Positions 11,467-22,650 of a stretch of DNA of 64,000 nt are shown piece by piece; position 1 is the first letter of the stretch; each line of letters starts with the position of its first letter. The stretch comes from Rattus norvegicus. Taxonomy: Eukaryota; Chordata; Mammalia; Rodentia; Muridae. A program made the translations under genes and the position numbers. The notes beneath the pieces were generated by a model. It was not told the origin of the DNA and made no database searches. It was given only the letters and a program-made list of their open reading frames with translations. Location of the stretch: positions 40,943,501 to 41,007,500 of the forward strand of contig NC_086028.1 in the NCBI RefSeq assembly GCF_036323735.1, written 5' to 3'.

Positions 11467-11597
11467 TTCCCAAACAGGGTTTCTTTGTGTAGCACTGTCT
11501 GTCCTGGATTCTCTTTGTGGACCAGGCTGGCCTCAAACTCACAGAGTCCTCCTGAGTCGTGAGATTAAATGCATGGACCACCACTGCCCAGTTTAAC
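11467..11597 (-). mobile_element. B1 SINE, antisense, near full length
   Basis: Reverse complement of B1: 'aaacagggtttctttgtgtagc', 'tgtcctggattctctttgtggaccaggctggcctcaaactcacag', 'gtgagattaaatgcatggaccaccactgccca'. About 130 bases, moderately diverged. Confidence 0.88.
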
Positions 11598-11769
11598 ATA
11601 ACATTTTAAAAAGTTTATTCCTGTCCATTTTGCACTTGTCCTATGTCAATACTTCATTGTGTTGATGAAATCAGAGATTACTATTTAATTTGAATTTGTT
11701 CTTTCTCTCCACTGGCTTGACCTTGCTGTTTCCTGTGCCTTTCTCTCTTTATGGATCAATCTCTGAAGT

Positions 11770-12160
11770 TTTAGTTTTGAAAACACCTTTTTGTATTTTG
11801 ATGGAAATTGCATTGCATGATGAGTCTGGGAAGAATTATCATATTAATAGCAGCTAGACTTTAAATTCATGGACATGGTTTGTCTCAGTTTATTTAATTT
11901 TTCTTGGCTATATTTTATATTTTTCAGTCACAAATCTTATCCCTTTGTTGTGTTTATTTTATTTGGAGGTTTTATTGGGATGAAGAATTGCTTCATTAAT
12001 TTTATTTTAACATTTTTGACATTTTCTGCTGAACAGTACAGTTTTCTAAGTATGTTAGCATATATTAAAGTATTTTGTTGTAGTATTTTCATGCTTTCTA
12101 TGAGCACATTTTGTCATAATCTTCCTGTTATCCACATTCTTTCCTTTTCTTTATATTTGT
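11770..12160 (-). mobile_element. Ancient L1 ORF2 fragment (RT region), antisense
   Basis: 'gatggaaattgcattgcatgatgagtc' near 11800 and 'aaattcatggacatggtttgtctc' near 11863 are decayed forms of the antisense L1 ORF2 text just after the RT core. The 97-codon plus-strand frame at 11869-12162 lies antisense to L1 and is a by-product of its T-richness. Confidence 0.6.
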
Positions 12161-12189
12161 GATTTTTTTTCACATTTGAGGGGAAACGT

Positions 12190-12510
12190 GTGTTGTCTGT
12201 GTACTTGGCCTATTGTTTTAATATGATGACTTCCAGTTGTATCTGCTTTCCTGAATATGGGGTGATCTTTTCCTTTCTCACTGAATTATGATTCCTTTAT
12301 GCATACCTTCATACATTCTTTATTCATTTGCTTGCTGCAAAGTAGCCAGGTAGGCCCCATAACTTGACTATTGCGATTAAAGCCATGATAAACCTAGATC
12401 CACCAATATGTCTAATGTGATTATCCTTTTTACAGAGGATGCTAAGATCTGTGACTTTGTCAGGCGCACCATTTTAAAACTTCTATTGATGAACTCTGTA
12501 CTTTTATTTT
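12190..12510 (-). mobile_element. Ancient L1 ORF2 C-terminal fragment, antisense
   Basis: 'gatgacttccagttgtatctgc' near 12224, 'cattctttattcatttgc' near 12313 and 'gattaaagccatgataaac' near 12376 match the antisense end of ORF2. On the L1 map this lies 3' of the preceding fragment yet sits on its 5' side here, so the two are separate insertions or a rearranged one. Confidence 0.5.
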
Positions 12511-12647
12511 TGTGTTTTATATTTCTATTTTTTTTTGATTAAAGATTTCATGAAAGTAAGTCATTTTTTATTCTAATATTTATTTCACAAATGCCTTTAG
12601 GGTTTTTTACTACTGGACAATATTTCTCTGAAAATGGACTGTCTTAA

Positions 12648-13055
12648 CATGTGTTTCTATTGCTGTTATGAAACGCTGTGGCTAAAAAGTAATTTGGAGA
12701 ATAAAAGGTTTATTTGTCTAACACAACACGTTGCTGTTCATCATTAAAGGAAGTCAGTACAGGAACTCAAACAGGACTAGAACCTAGAGCAGGAGCTAAG
12801 GTAGAGGTCATAGAGGAGTGCTACTTGCTGGCTTGTCCTCATGGCTTGCTATGCTTGCTTTCTTACAGAACCTAGGACCACCAGCCCAGGGATGGCACCA
12901 CCCACAATGACTCTGCCCGCCCCTATCAACCACTAATAAAGAAAAAAAATCTTACAGGCTTGCCTATAGCCTGATCTTATGTTGGTATTTTTTTTTAAAT
13001 TGAGGTCCCCTTCTCTCAGATGACTTTATCTTGTGTCACATTGACATAAAACTAG
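12648..13055 (-). mobile_element. ORR1-type MaLR LTR, antisense
   Basis: Minus-strand ORR1 in full order: 'tgtttctattgctgttatgaaac', 'gaggaataaaaggtttattt'-like block near 12700, 'aggaagtcagtacaggaactcaaac', 'cccagggatggcaccacccacaatg', 'gcttgcctatagcctgatcttatg', 'tgtgtcacattgacataaaactag'. About 400 bases, nearly complete. Confidence 0.85.
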
Positions 13056-13689
13056 TCAGTGAAGTGACTTTCTTCCCCTTGTTTACCTTTTAGTTTTTAA
13101 ATTGATACATAAAACTAAAATTATGCATATTAGTAATGGCCTATATATGTACACATAAACAGTTTATACCCAGGTACACATTAAATAATGCTAATCAGGG
13201 GTAGAAACAATTTGTTTCCTCAAACCCTGACAGTTTTATAGTGAAAACTTTCAAACTTTCCCTCTGGTTATATGCATTGGAACAGCTTACGAGAGCTTTT
13301 TGCTTCTATATAACTATCTACTCTGAATTGATCAGGAATATCTCAATTTATTCTCCCCCATGTCTGCTTATCAATATTCTCAATGTCCACATCAAGGCTT
13401 TCAGATTTGACAGTGAGTGAGCTCTTATAGTTCTTGCTTTACTGAGGCTTAGTGATTCCCAGATCTAGCCACAGTGCCATGAGCAATAGAATTCTTTTCA
13501 TGGGCAATTACTATTTCCATGGTTACTATACCATGTTATTTTTTTAACCCATTAGCTGATGGATACTTCATTGTCCTGTGTCTTGGGTGTTGTTACAAGT
13601 GCTGTAGTGAAAGTGAGAGTATGAATTTCCTGTCCTTTTGATAATGTAGTCAGCATTGGAATACTGGGTTGGGGGGGGGGCGAGTGTCA
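13056..13689. other. No gene recognised
   Basis: AT-rich unassigned sequence, ending in a run of ten G residues at about 13671-13680. Confidence 0.45.
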
Positions 13690-14335
13690 AAGAATATGTC
13701 TTACTCCCACCCTCATTGCTGTTACAAGATACTTAACAAAAGCAGCGAGAGGAAGAAGGGTCTATTTTGCTTCTGGTGTTAGCTTTGTCAACTTTATAAA
13801 CTTGGGAAGAGGAAACTGTAACTGAGGAATTGCTAATTGATATAGGAGGGCCAAACCCACACTGGACAGTGCTACTTCTCTCTGGTCAGGTGGGTCTGAA
13901 CTATATAAGAGAGCGAGCTAGGCAAGTCATGGAGCATGAGAGAGCATGAAGTGTTTTCCTATGGCCCCTACTTCAGCTCTTGCCTGTAGGTTTGTCCCTT
14001 GGCTTCCCTCAATGATGGACTGTAAAGGGTGAAATGAAATAAATCCTTTCCTCCTCAAATTAGTTTTGGTCAGTGTTCTATCAAAGCAACAGAAACCAAC
14101 TAGGAGACAAGAGGATATACATCGTCAGGAGTGAAGTCACCAGGTCACATTACATCCACAGTCAGGAAGCATGAAAATGACCAGTGGTCTTCTGCTTGGG
14201 AGCTGCCTGTTAGATGGTGGCATTCCCATCCAAGGCGAGTCTTCCTCCCTCAGTTCTACCTATCTGGAAACCCCTGAGCAGACATGCCTAGAGGTGTGAC
14301 TCATTCAAATCCAGCCAACCTGACAATGCAGATGA
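13690..14335 (-). mobile_element. MaLR LTR, antisense, split by an ORR1 copy
   Basis: The left arm (13690-13776: 'cattgctgttacaagatacttaac', 'gaagaagggtctattttgctt') and right arm (14110-14335: 'gtcaccaggtcacattacatccacagtcaggaagca', 'ggcgagtcttcctccctcagtt', 'ccagccaacctgacaatgcag') together follow the antisense order of one MaLR-class LTR. The intervening ORR1 is in the opposite direction. Confidence 0.6.
13777..14109 (+). mobile_element. ORR1-type MaLR solo LTR inside another LTR
   Basis: It starts 'tgttagctttgtcaac' and ends '...caactaggagaca' (TG...CA). Internal marks are 'gaggaattgctaattgatataggagggcc', 'gaactatataagagagcgagc', 'cttccctcaatgatggactgt', 'gaaataaatcctttcctcc'. The tataag motif near 13904 and aataaa near 14039 are the family's own promoter and polyadenylation elements. 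Confidence 0.82.
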
Positions 14336-14499
14336 ATCATCACTGGAAAGCTCTAGGTTTAAAGTTTTGTTTTTCAGAATTCATGAAGTGTACCTACCTA
14401 GCCGCAGTGATCAAGTCTTCCTTTTCCTTTAGATCCCAGATAGTACTCGCATCTGCTATGCTTCCATTGCTCTCCAGCCATACTGGAACGAGGTGATAT

Positions 14500-15640
14500 C
14501 TCCTGTGGTTTGGGTTAGCATTTCCTTAGTGACAAGGACTTTTTTTCTTTCTTCAAGTATCTTTTAGATTCATACATATGTCCTTTGCGAAGCATCTGTC
14601 AGATATTGGATTATTCATAGGATTTTGTTATTGAGTTTGTTGAGTATTTTATATAGTTTGAATATCAATCTCTTTTCAGGCTCATAGTTCACTAAGTTGT
14701 TCTCTCATTCTGTGAACTCTGTCTTCTCTATGTTCTCTATGTTCTATGTGTAGATATGTTGGATGCAATCCCATCTGTCTACTTCGTTTTTGTTTCCTGT
14801 GCCTTTTGGATTTCTTCTAGTTTACTTTTTTCTGTTGCTGTGATAAATGGAATGACTAAAAGCAACAGAGCTTTGGAAATGGTTTGTTTCAGCTCATGCT
14901 CTGGGTTATATAGAGTTTGTCACTACGAGAAGTCAGACCAGGAACTCAAGCCAGGCACTTGGAGCAGAGACCCTGGTGAAAGACTGCTTGCTGCTTGCTT
15001 ACTTGCTCAGGTAGGATTTTAAACATCCTTGGTCCTCCTGAGTATTGATGGTGCTACCTACAGTTAGCTGGGTCCTCTCTCATTAGTCAACAATGAGGAT
15101 GATGTCACACAGATACATCTAAAGCCAATCTGATCTAAGGACACCCTTCATTTGTGGTTCCCTAAGCTGATGCTGGGCTGGGTGAAGATAACTCAGACAG
15201 GGTCTTTTCTAAAACTCCATGCCTACTCCACTTCCTGTTTTCTAATAGATTTTGTCTATTTTGAACCTATTTTTTGTAAGTGGATGTAGCTTTTATTCTT
15301 CTACACATGGGTGCTGATTTTCCCCATCCCTGTCCATTTTCCAAAGCAAGTCTTTGTCACACCTGTCAGATATCATCAGGTTGCACATTGGGTTTTCAAG
15401 CCTCCATACTCTTCCCTGCTGGCCCACGTTTCTTTCCTGGCATTTACACACCATCTTGACTGCCACTTTTATTATGAGTGCAGCCAAATGTTTCTTATTT
15501 ATGTATAACTTTTGGAATGCTCTTTTCTCTAGTTCTACAAATCGTTGTGATAGAGATTACCTTGAACCTGCGGATAGAAAGCTGCTTTCCTGGTCTTGGG
15601 AATATCTCAATGTTAAATTGGTTTGGGTTATCATTTATTT
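14500..15640 (-). mobile_element. Ancient L1 ORF2 fragment, antisense, interrupted
   Basis: Antisense ORF2 order can be followed: 'catttccttagtgacaagg' (14520), 'tcctttgcgaagcatctgtcagatattgg' (14581), 'gatccca'-type 'gatgcaatcccatctgtctac' (14762), then after an inserted LTR 'aagtggatgtagcttttattcttctacacatggg' (15280), 'atagagattaccttgaacctgc' (15551) and 'gggaatatctcaatgttaaattgg' (15598). No open frame survives. It predates the LTR at 14818-15180. Confidence 0.65.
14818..15180 (-). mobile_element. MaLR (ORR1-like) LTR, antisense
   Basis: 'ttctgttgctgtgataaatgg', 'agaagtcagaccaggaactcaagccagg', 'gcttgctgcttgcttacttgctc', 'agctgggtcctctctcattagtcaacaatgag', 'gccaatctgatctaagga' give the minus-strand ORR1 order. 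It splits an older L1. Confidence 0.7.
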
Positions 15641-15644
15641 ATTT

Positions 15645-15735
15645 TGATGCTGGGTCTTGAAATGTAGTGTTCTCCTTTTTCCTCAGCCAACTGAGTGCTG
15701 GAATTACAGGCACATGCCCCCATGCTCAGATTCAT
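15645..15735 (-). mobile_element. B1-like SINE fragment, antisense
   Basis: 'tgagtgctggaattacaggcacatgcccccatgctcag' resembles the 5' half of B1 in antisense, preceded by a diverged 3' half. Confidence 0.5.
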
Positions 15736-15739
15736 TTAC

Positions 15740-16162
15740 CTTTTCTAATACCTCATGCCAACCACCTTTGCTTCAGTCCCCGGGTCTTGGGAACATCCTC
15801 TTCAATGGAATACCTGACAAGACATTTTGTCCATTTTCTTTTTAGGCTACAAGCTGTTTATGATTCATTTGTGCTACTTTTAAACTACTCCAAGACAGAT
15901 TTCTTCAGCAGATTCTAGATATACAAATATCTTTTGTTCTAGAATAGAGGATATGTTTAATTCATTTTACCTTTTGATAAAATGATCCTTTAAAATGAAA
16001 ATATATGATTATATACCTATAATTAACTTCTCAAAATTAAAAAAGAAGCAAAACATGAGTTTTATGCAACATTTGTTTAAAATATATTGGCATTTATTAT
16101 GTATTGTAAACATAAGTTATAGGAGTAAAAACTTCACAACATATTTTATTCAGTAAGCATAT
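15740..16162. other. AT-rich sequence, no gene
   Basis: Unassigned, very AT-rich towards 16162. It forms the 5' flank of the L1 insertion. Confidence 0.5.
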
Positions 16163-16177
16163 AAGAACTTGATAAGG
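16163..16177 (+). repeat. Target-site duplication, 5' copy
   Basis: AAGAACTTGATAAGG; identical to 19552-19566 on the other side of the L1 poly(A). Confidence 0.95.
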
Positions 16178-18833
16178 AACAAAATCAGAAATGAAAAGGG
16201 AGACATAACTACAGATTCAGAGGAAATTCAAAAAATCATCAGATCTTACTATAAAAACCTATATTCAACAAAATTTGAAAATCTTCAGGAAATGGACAAT
16301 TTCCTAGACCGATACCAGGTATCGAAGTTAAATCAGGAACAGATAAACCAGTTAAACAACCCCATAACTCCTAAGGAAATAGAAGCAGTCATTAAAGGTC
16401 TCCCAAACCAAAAAGAGCCCAGGTCCAGACGGGTTTAGTGCAGAATTCTATCAAACCTTCATAGAAGACCTCATACCAATATTATCCAAACTATTCCACA
16501 AAATTGAAACAGATGGAGCCCTACCGAATTCCTTCTACGAAGCCACAATTACTCTTATACCTAAACCACACAAAGACACAACAAAGAAAGAGAACTTCAG
16601 ACCAATTTCCCTTATGAATATCGACGCAAAAATACTCAATAAAATTCTGGCAAACCGAATTCAAGAGCACATCAAAACAATCATCCACCATGATCAAGTA
16701 GGCTTCATCCCAGGCATGCAGGGATGGTTTAATATACGGAAAACGATCAACGTGATCCATTATATAAACAAACTGAAAGAACAGAACCACATGATCATTT
16801 CATTAGATGCTGAGAAAGCATTTGACAAAATTCAACACCCCTTCATGATAAAAGTCCTGGAAAGAATAGGAATTCAAGGCCCATACCTAAACATAGTAAA
16901 AGCCATATACAGCAAACCAGTTGCTAACATTAAACTAAATGGAGAGAAACTTGAAGCAATCCCACTAAAATCAGGGACTAGACAAGGCTGCCCACTCTCT
17001 CCCTACTTATTCAATATAGTTCTTGAAGTTCTAGCCAGAGCAATCAGACAACAAAAGGAGATCAAGGGGATACAGATCGGAAAAGAAGAGGTCAAAATAT
17101 CACTATTTGCAGATGACATGATAGTATATTTAAGTGATCCCAAAAGTTCCACCAGAGAACTACTAAAGCTGATAAACAACTTCAGCAAAGTGGCTGGGTA
17201 TAAAATTAACTCAAATAAATCAGTTGCCTTCCTCTATACAAAAGAGAAACAAGCCGAGAAAGAAATTAGGGAAACGACACCCTTCATAATAGACCCAAAT
17301 AATATAAAGTACCTCGGTGTGACTTTAACCAAGCAAGTAAAAGATCTGTACAATAAGAACTTCAAGACACTGAGGAAAGAAATTGAAGAAGACCTCAGAA
17401 GATGGAAAGATCTCCCATGCTCATGGATTGGCAGGATTAATATAGTAAAAATGGCCATTTTACCAAAAGCAATCTACAGATTCAATGCAATCCCCATCAA
17501 AATACCAATCCAATTCTTCAAAGAGTTAGACAGAACAATTTGCAAATTCATCTGGAATAACAAAAAACCCAGGATAGCTAAAGCTATCCTCAACAATAAA
17601 AGGACTTCAGGGGGAATCACTATCCCTGAACTCAAGCAGTATTACAGAGCAATAGTGATAAAAACTGCATGGTATTGGTACAGAGACAGACAGATAGACC
17701 AACGGAATAGAATTGAAGACCCAGAAATGAACCCACACACCTATGGTCACTTGATTTTTGACAAAGGAGCCAAAACCATCCAATGGAAAAAAGATAGCAT
17801 TTTCAGCAAATGGTGCTGGTTCAACTGGAGGGCAACATGTAGAAGAATGCAGATCGATCCATGCTTATCACCCTGTACAAAGCTTAAGTCCAAGTGGATC
17901 AAGGACCTCCACATCAAACCAGACACACTCAAACTAATAGAAGAAAAACTAGGGAAGCATCTGGAACACATGGGCACTGGAAAAAATTTCCTGAACAAAA
18001 CACCAATGGCTTATGCTCTAAGATCAAGAATCGACAAATGGGATCTCATAAAACTGCAAAGCTTCTGTAAGGCTAAGGACACTGTGGTTAGGACAAAACG
18101 GCAACCAACAGATTGGGAAAAGATCTTTACCAATCCTACAACAGATAGAGGCCTTATATCCAAAATATACAAAGAACTCAAGAAGTTAGACCGCAGGGAA
18201 ACAAATAACCCTATTAAAAAATGGGGTTCAGAGCTAAACAAAGAATTCACAGCTGAGGAATGCCGAATGGCTGAGAAACACCTAAAGAAATGTTCAACAT
18301 CTTTAGTCATAAGGGAAATGCAAATCAAAACAACCCTGAGATTTCACCTCACACCAGTGAGAATGGCTAAGATCAAAAACTCAGGTGACAGCAGATGCTG
18401 GCGAGGATGTGGAGAAAGAGGAACACTCCTCCATTGTTGGTGGGATTGCAGACTGGTAAAACCATTCTGGAAATCAGTCTGGAGGTTTCTCAGAAAATTG
18501 GACATTGAACTGCCTGAGGATCCAGCTATACCTCTCTTGGGCATATACCCAAAAGATGCCTCAACATATAAAAGAGACATGTGCTCCACTATGTTCATCG
18601 CAGCCTTATTTATAATAGCCAGAAACTGGAAAGAACCCAGATGCCCTTCAACAGAGGAATGGATACAGAAAATGTGGTACATCTACACAATGGAATATTA
18701 CTCAGCTATCAAAAACAACGAGTTTATGAAATTCGTAGGCAAATGGTTGGAACTGGAAAATATCATCCTGAGTGAGCTAACCCAATCACAGAAAGACATA
18801 CATGGTATGCACTCATTGATAAGTGGCTATTAG
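16178..18833 (+). pseudogene. L1 ORF2 C-terminal part (reverse transcriptase), frameshifted
   Basis: ORF2 protein makes nicks and reverse-transcribes L1 RNA at the target in the nucleus; this copy keeps only the second function's sequence. The first part is open from before the RT domain to 16435 (one frame, to a stop after about 89 residues), and translation then continues in the +1 frame, open to the stop at 18831-18833. The shift lies near 16400-16415 and fits a one-base insertion in an A-rich stretch. In the 739-codon frame starting at 16614, the RT catalytic box FADD is at residues 165-168, and a C-X3-C-X7-H-X4-C zinc-knuckle-like motif ends the protein near residues 597-614. The methionine at 16614 is internal, not a native start. 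Full rodent ORF2 is near 1,280 residues, so about 830 remain. No promoter precedes it, so protein production is unlikely. Confidence 0.95.
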
Positions 18834-19407
18834 CCCAAATGCTTGAATTACCCTAGATCCCTAGAACAAACGAAACTCAAGACGGATGATCAAAATGTGA
18901 ATGCTTCACTCCTTCTTTAAATGAGGAAAAAGAATACCCTTGGCAGGGAAGGGAGAGGCAAAGATTAAAACAGAGACTGAAGGAACACCCATTCAGAGCC
19001 TGCCCCACATGTGGCCCATACATATACAGCCACCCAATTAGACAAGATGGATGAAGCAAAGAAGTGCAGACCGACAGGAGCCGGATGTAGATCTCTCCTG
19101 AGAGACACAGCCAGAATACAGCAAATACAGAGGCGAATGCCAGCAGCAAACCACTGAACTGAGAATAGGTCCCCTATTGAAGGAATCAGAGAAAGAACTG
19201 GAAGAGCTTGAAGGGGCTCAAGACCCCAAAAGTACAACAATGCCAAGCAACCAGAGCTTCCAGGGACTAAGCCACTACCTAAAGACTATACATGGACTGA
19301 CCCTGGACTCTGACCCCATAGGTAGCAATGAATATCCTAGTAAGAGCACCAGTGGAAGGGGAAGCCCTGGGTCCTGCTAAGACTGAACCCCCAGTGAACT
19401 AGTCTAT

Positions 19408-19476
19408 GGGGGGAGGGCGGCAATGGGGGGAGGGTTGGGAGGGGAACACCCATAAGGAAGGGGAGGGGGAGGGGGA
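19408..19476 (+). other. G-rich polypurine tract of L1 3' UTR
   Basis: Repeated G3-G6 runs over 69 bases, close to those in the copies at 7593 and 59381. It meets the simple four-run G-quadruplex pattern on the plus strand. Confidence 0.8.
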
Positions 19477-19551
19477 TGTTTGCCCGGAAACCGGGAAAGG
19501 GAATAACACTCGAAATGTATATAAGAAATACTCAAGTTAATAAAAAAAAAA

Positions 19552-19566
19552 AAGAACTTGATAAGG
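19552..19566 (+). repeat. Target-site duplication, 3' copy
   Basis: AAGAACTTGATAAGG directly after the L1 A tail, a perfect match to 16163-16177. Confidence 0.95.
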
Positions 19567-19734
19567 GCATTGAAAGGAAATGTTTCACTCTGTCATCACT
19601 CTGATGAGCAAAGCTATCACTTTCTTCAAGTGCTAGTGAATTGTGAATATGTAAAACTGATAATATAATCACATTCATCATTCTACAAATGCAAGTTACC
19701 TTAAAATTATATTGCATTTTGCTTACTTAAAATT

Positions 19735-20715
19735 TTTAATGTTTATTAAAAAATGTTGCAAATGAAAAAAATCATGCAGTAAAATTAACCAGGGCAAAAA
19801 GACTATACACCCCCCCCTTCTAAAGAATAGATTGTTTTCATATACAGATATTCTGAATACAACTTCCCTCCCTTTACTCCTACCGGTTCCTCCCACCTCC
19901 TTTGTCATCTGGAGCCACTCCATTTCTCTCTCTTTAGAAACCAACAGGCTTCTATGAGAAAACAATAAAACATAACAAAAATAAAATACACTAAGATAAA
20001 AATAAAGCCAACAATGTTAGACAAAGCAAGCTATGAAAAAAATAAAAGAGCCCCAAGAGAGGGCATAAGAACCAGAGAGCTACTTTACAAATTCAGTAGT
20101 CTCAAAAAGTTGCTAAATTGAAAGCTGTGTCATACATGCAAAGGATGTGGTGCAGAATCTTGTAGGTCCTAAGCCTGCTACTCCAGTCTCTCTGAAATCT
20201 CATGTAAGCCTTGCTCACTTTCTTTAGAACTTACTCTTCCTGTTCTGCTCTGTCCCTTCTATCTCTCCCACTCCTCCTTTCTCCTGTTCTGTGGGGTTTC
20301 CTGAGCTCTGGGGTGGGGAGGATTTAATGGAGACATCTCATTTAGAGCTGTGTTTTCCAAGGACTCTTTCTCTGCATAATGTCTGGTTGAGGGTTTTTTC
20401 ATATGTTCCCTTATACTGTAGCAAGAAGCCTCTTTGATGATGGCTGAAGACACTGATCTATGACTATGGCAAAATATCATTAGGGATCATTTTACTGTTA
20501 CTTTTTTTAAAAGAAGGGTAGGTAGTATTTGAGTTTTAGGTCTCTTGGCTATCTGGTCTCTGGTTCTTGGTCACCCATGCAGTGTTAAGTATGTGTTTCA
20601 TCTCATGGAATGGACCTTAAGTCAAATAAGACATTGATTGCTTACTCCCACAAGGGTGACATCACCACTGTCCTAGTGTATTGTGTAGGCAAGATTGTAT
20701 AGACTGTACAACTTA
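19735..20715 (-). mobile_element. L1 3' UTR of Lx type, antisense
   Basis: Antisense block order: 'gaatacaacttccctcc' near 19855, 'agaaaccaacaggcttctatgag' near 19937, a polypurine AAAT-rich stretch to 20050, 'catgcaaaggatgtggtgcagaatc' near 20136, 'gctgtgttttccaaggactc' near 20347, 'gcataatgtctggttgaggg' near 20375, 'tgatgatggctgaagacactgatctatgactat' near 20434, 'ctcatggaatggaccttaagtcaaat' near 20602. Nearly 1 kb of 3' UTR without ORF2; a different L1 lineage from the two rat-type copies. Confidence 0.82.
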
Positions 20716-20737
20716 ATGAACTAAACAGAAAAGTCAT

Positions 20738-20925
20738 TTGGGACCTGGTTTGTGTATATGCTGGTGTGTATGTGTGTGTGTACGCACGCACATGCCACAA
20801 TTTGTGTATGTGTGGAGGTCAAAGGACAACTTGCAGGAGTTGGATTCAGCTGTTACACTCAGGTTGATAGCCTTGGTGGCAACTGCCTTTACCCATAAGT
20901 CCTTCTTCTCTGTCCTGAAAAATTA
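20738..20925 (-). mobile_element. B3-type SINE, antisense, with TG tail
   Basis: A TG/CG-alternating tract (20760-20800) precedes 'gtggaggtcaaaggacaacttgcaggagttgg' and 'agccttggtggcaactgcctttaccca', the reverse complement of the tRNA-related SINE with its CA-rich 3' tail. Confidence 0.75.
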
Positions 20926-20939
20926 CATATAAAAGCCAA

Positions 20940-21910
20940 TATATTTTCTCTGATTAGTAGGAAGACAGAAAGGAAAAATACACAGAAAATTATACGAATA
21001 GATGTCAAAAGAAATGATAAAGTCAGGCATCCATTATATAATACTAATTTTCAAATCATAAGCAAACTTGCTTAATCTGATCTAAAGTACCTACAAAAAC
21101 AAAAATCAAGCCAGTAAACACCAGACATTCTGTTCCACACCTGAGACTGAACTCCAGAGTTGCTTTCTGATCCTATTCACTCCACATTAGCTGCTGTAGT
21201 TTTCAGTCACTTAATGAGAAAGAGAAGACATAATAGCGGGTGTAAACACTGGAAAATAAGAGAGTGACAGGGTAGATTTACAGCTGGTGCTTTTATATGT
21301 AATCTGTAAGAAAATTGACACATATAAATTAAAAAGAAATTCTAGAGAAAGGATAAAACAGATTCAGCAGGCAGTTGGGAATCATATTTTGAACAAATGT
21401 CTATGCAATAAAATACTTTGATAAACACCGAGACAGAGTAAGAGATTCAGCAAATGGTTATGGCAGAGAAGGAGGAAAGGCCTCACTGAAGAAGATGAGC
21501 CTTGGACTTTATACTACCTCTGCCGTCAGCACCAGAGTGTGTGTAACAGAGGGAGGTAACTTAGGGGAAGCAAAGAAAACTAGTTATTTCTCCAGCCCTA
21601 AAGCAAGTGTCTCCAGTGTAGTAGGCAGCACTGGGTGGGGTCTTACTGACACCAGGCTAACTCCTACAGCTATAGGCTCTGGGTCAGCCTCAGGGAGGGG
21701 CATGCTATACAGCTGGGTCTTTGATCATCACACCATGCTCCAGCAGACTTTGAATCTAGGGGTGCCTCCCACTTAGAGAGAAAAGAACTCAACTTCCTGG
21801 TCTTAAAATCTGGCGTTCAAGATGAGCTGTTATACTGAATCCTAGAGTTGAGAAAGGCCCCATGATTCTGCATTTTCTTTTTCATATTAAACAGTTTAAA
21901 AAGCAAGAGT
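20940..21910. other. No gene recognised
   Basis: Unassigned sequence; longest frame is 93 codons at 21495-21776 with no family resemblance. Confidence 0.45.
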
Positions 21911-22118
21911 TGATGGAGCAGAGACACGGCTCAGAAGTTAAGAGCATTGGCTGCTCTTATAGAGGACCAAGTTTAGTTCTCAGAATCCACAGGGGTGGAT
22001 CACAGCCAACTGTAACTCCAGGTTCAGGGAATCCAATACCCTCTTCTGGTCTCCACAGGTTCCAGCACACATGTGCACATACCTGCCCATGCACATAAAT
22101 AACGACGCTTAAGGAAAA
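21911..22118 (+). mobile_element. B2 SINE
   Basis: 'gagcagagacacggctcagaagttaagagcattggctgctctt' with the tRNA-type internal promoter B box ('ttagttctcagaatcc' region), 'ccaataccctcttctgg' and a 3' 'cacataaataa' tail. Diverged by perhaps 10-15 percent by eye. Confidence 0.88.
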
Positions 22119-22269
22119 GGTTGACCTGAAAATAGGGTAAGGGTTTCTGAAGATAGGGAAGGGTGCTGTGGAAATGAGTGGCGAGCATGGAAGCTCATGT
22201 GTGTGTTTGTGATCGTATGTGAGCAGTGTTCACTTTATAGGCATGTGGGATTTTGTTAATTCCCATTAA

Positions 22270-22650
22270 CAAAAATGTACAATGTATTATCACTTCGCAC
22301 CCAATAGAATGACTATTATTCACAAAAGATAGATGGCATTAGGGATGATGGAAGAAAAGAGAACACTCATTCAGTATTGATGGGAATGTAAACTAGTCTG
22401 GGAATCATCAGTAACAGAATGGAATTTCAAAAAATATAAATTCAAAGTACAATTACTGTAAGACCCAGCAGTCCTGCCACTGGGTATAGACTTGAAGGAA
22501 ATAGAATTGATCTTAAAGAGAAGTGTGCATCTCCACACATTTCATAGTGTTGTTTAGGAGCAAGCACTTAAAATCAACATGCAGTATCCAAAGGATGGAT
22601 GGGTAAAGAATAAATAGCGCATAGAATGTGGCTGAACTGAGGTATCTTGC
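22270..22650 (+). mobile_element. Ancient L1 ORF2 C-terminal fragment
   Basis: 'gaatgactattattcacaaaagatagatggc', 'attgatgggaatgtaaactag', 'gacccagcagtcctgccactgggtatagac', 'ccaaaggatggatgggtaaagaata' and 'gaatgtggctgaa' follow the sense order of the ORF2 end. All frames are broken. Confidence 0.7.

Larger units (their letters stand above)
16178..19551 (+). mobile_element. 5'-truncated rat LINE-1
   Basis: About 3.4 kb of a rat L1, lacking the 5' UTR, ORF1 and the endonuclease domain of ORF2. It holds the ORF2 reverse transcriptase and C-terminal regions (16178-18833), the complete rat-type 3' UTR with G-rich tract (18834-19541), an AATAAA signal at 19539-19544 and a pure A tail. It is bounded by a perfect 15-bp target-site duplication. 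Reverse transcription of the L1 RNA by target-primed synthesis, stopping early, explains the structure. The intact duplication and single frameshift make it the youngest-looking insertion here. Confidence 0.97.

Noticed and set aside
16521..18682. Several minus-strand frames of 60-112 codons opposite the L1
   Set aside because: Shadows of L1 ORF2 on the other strand.
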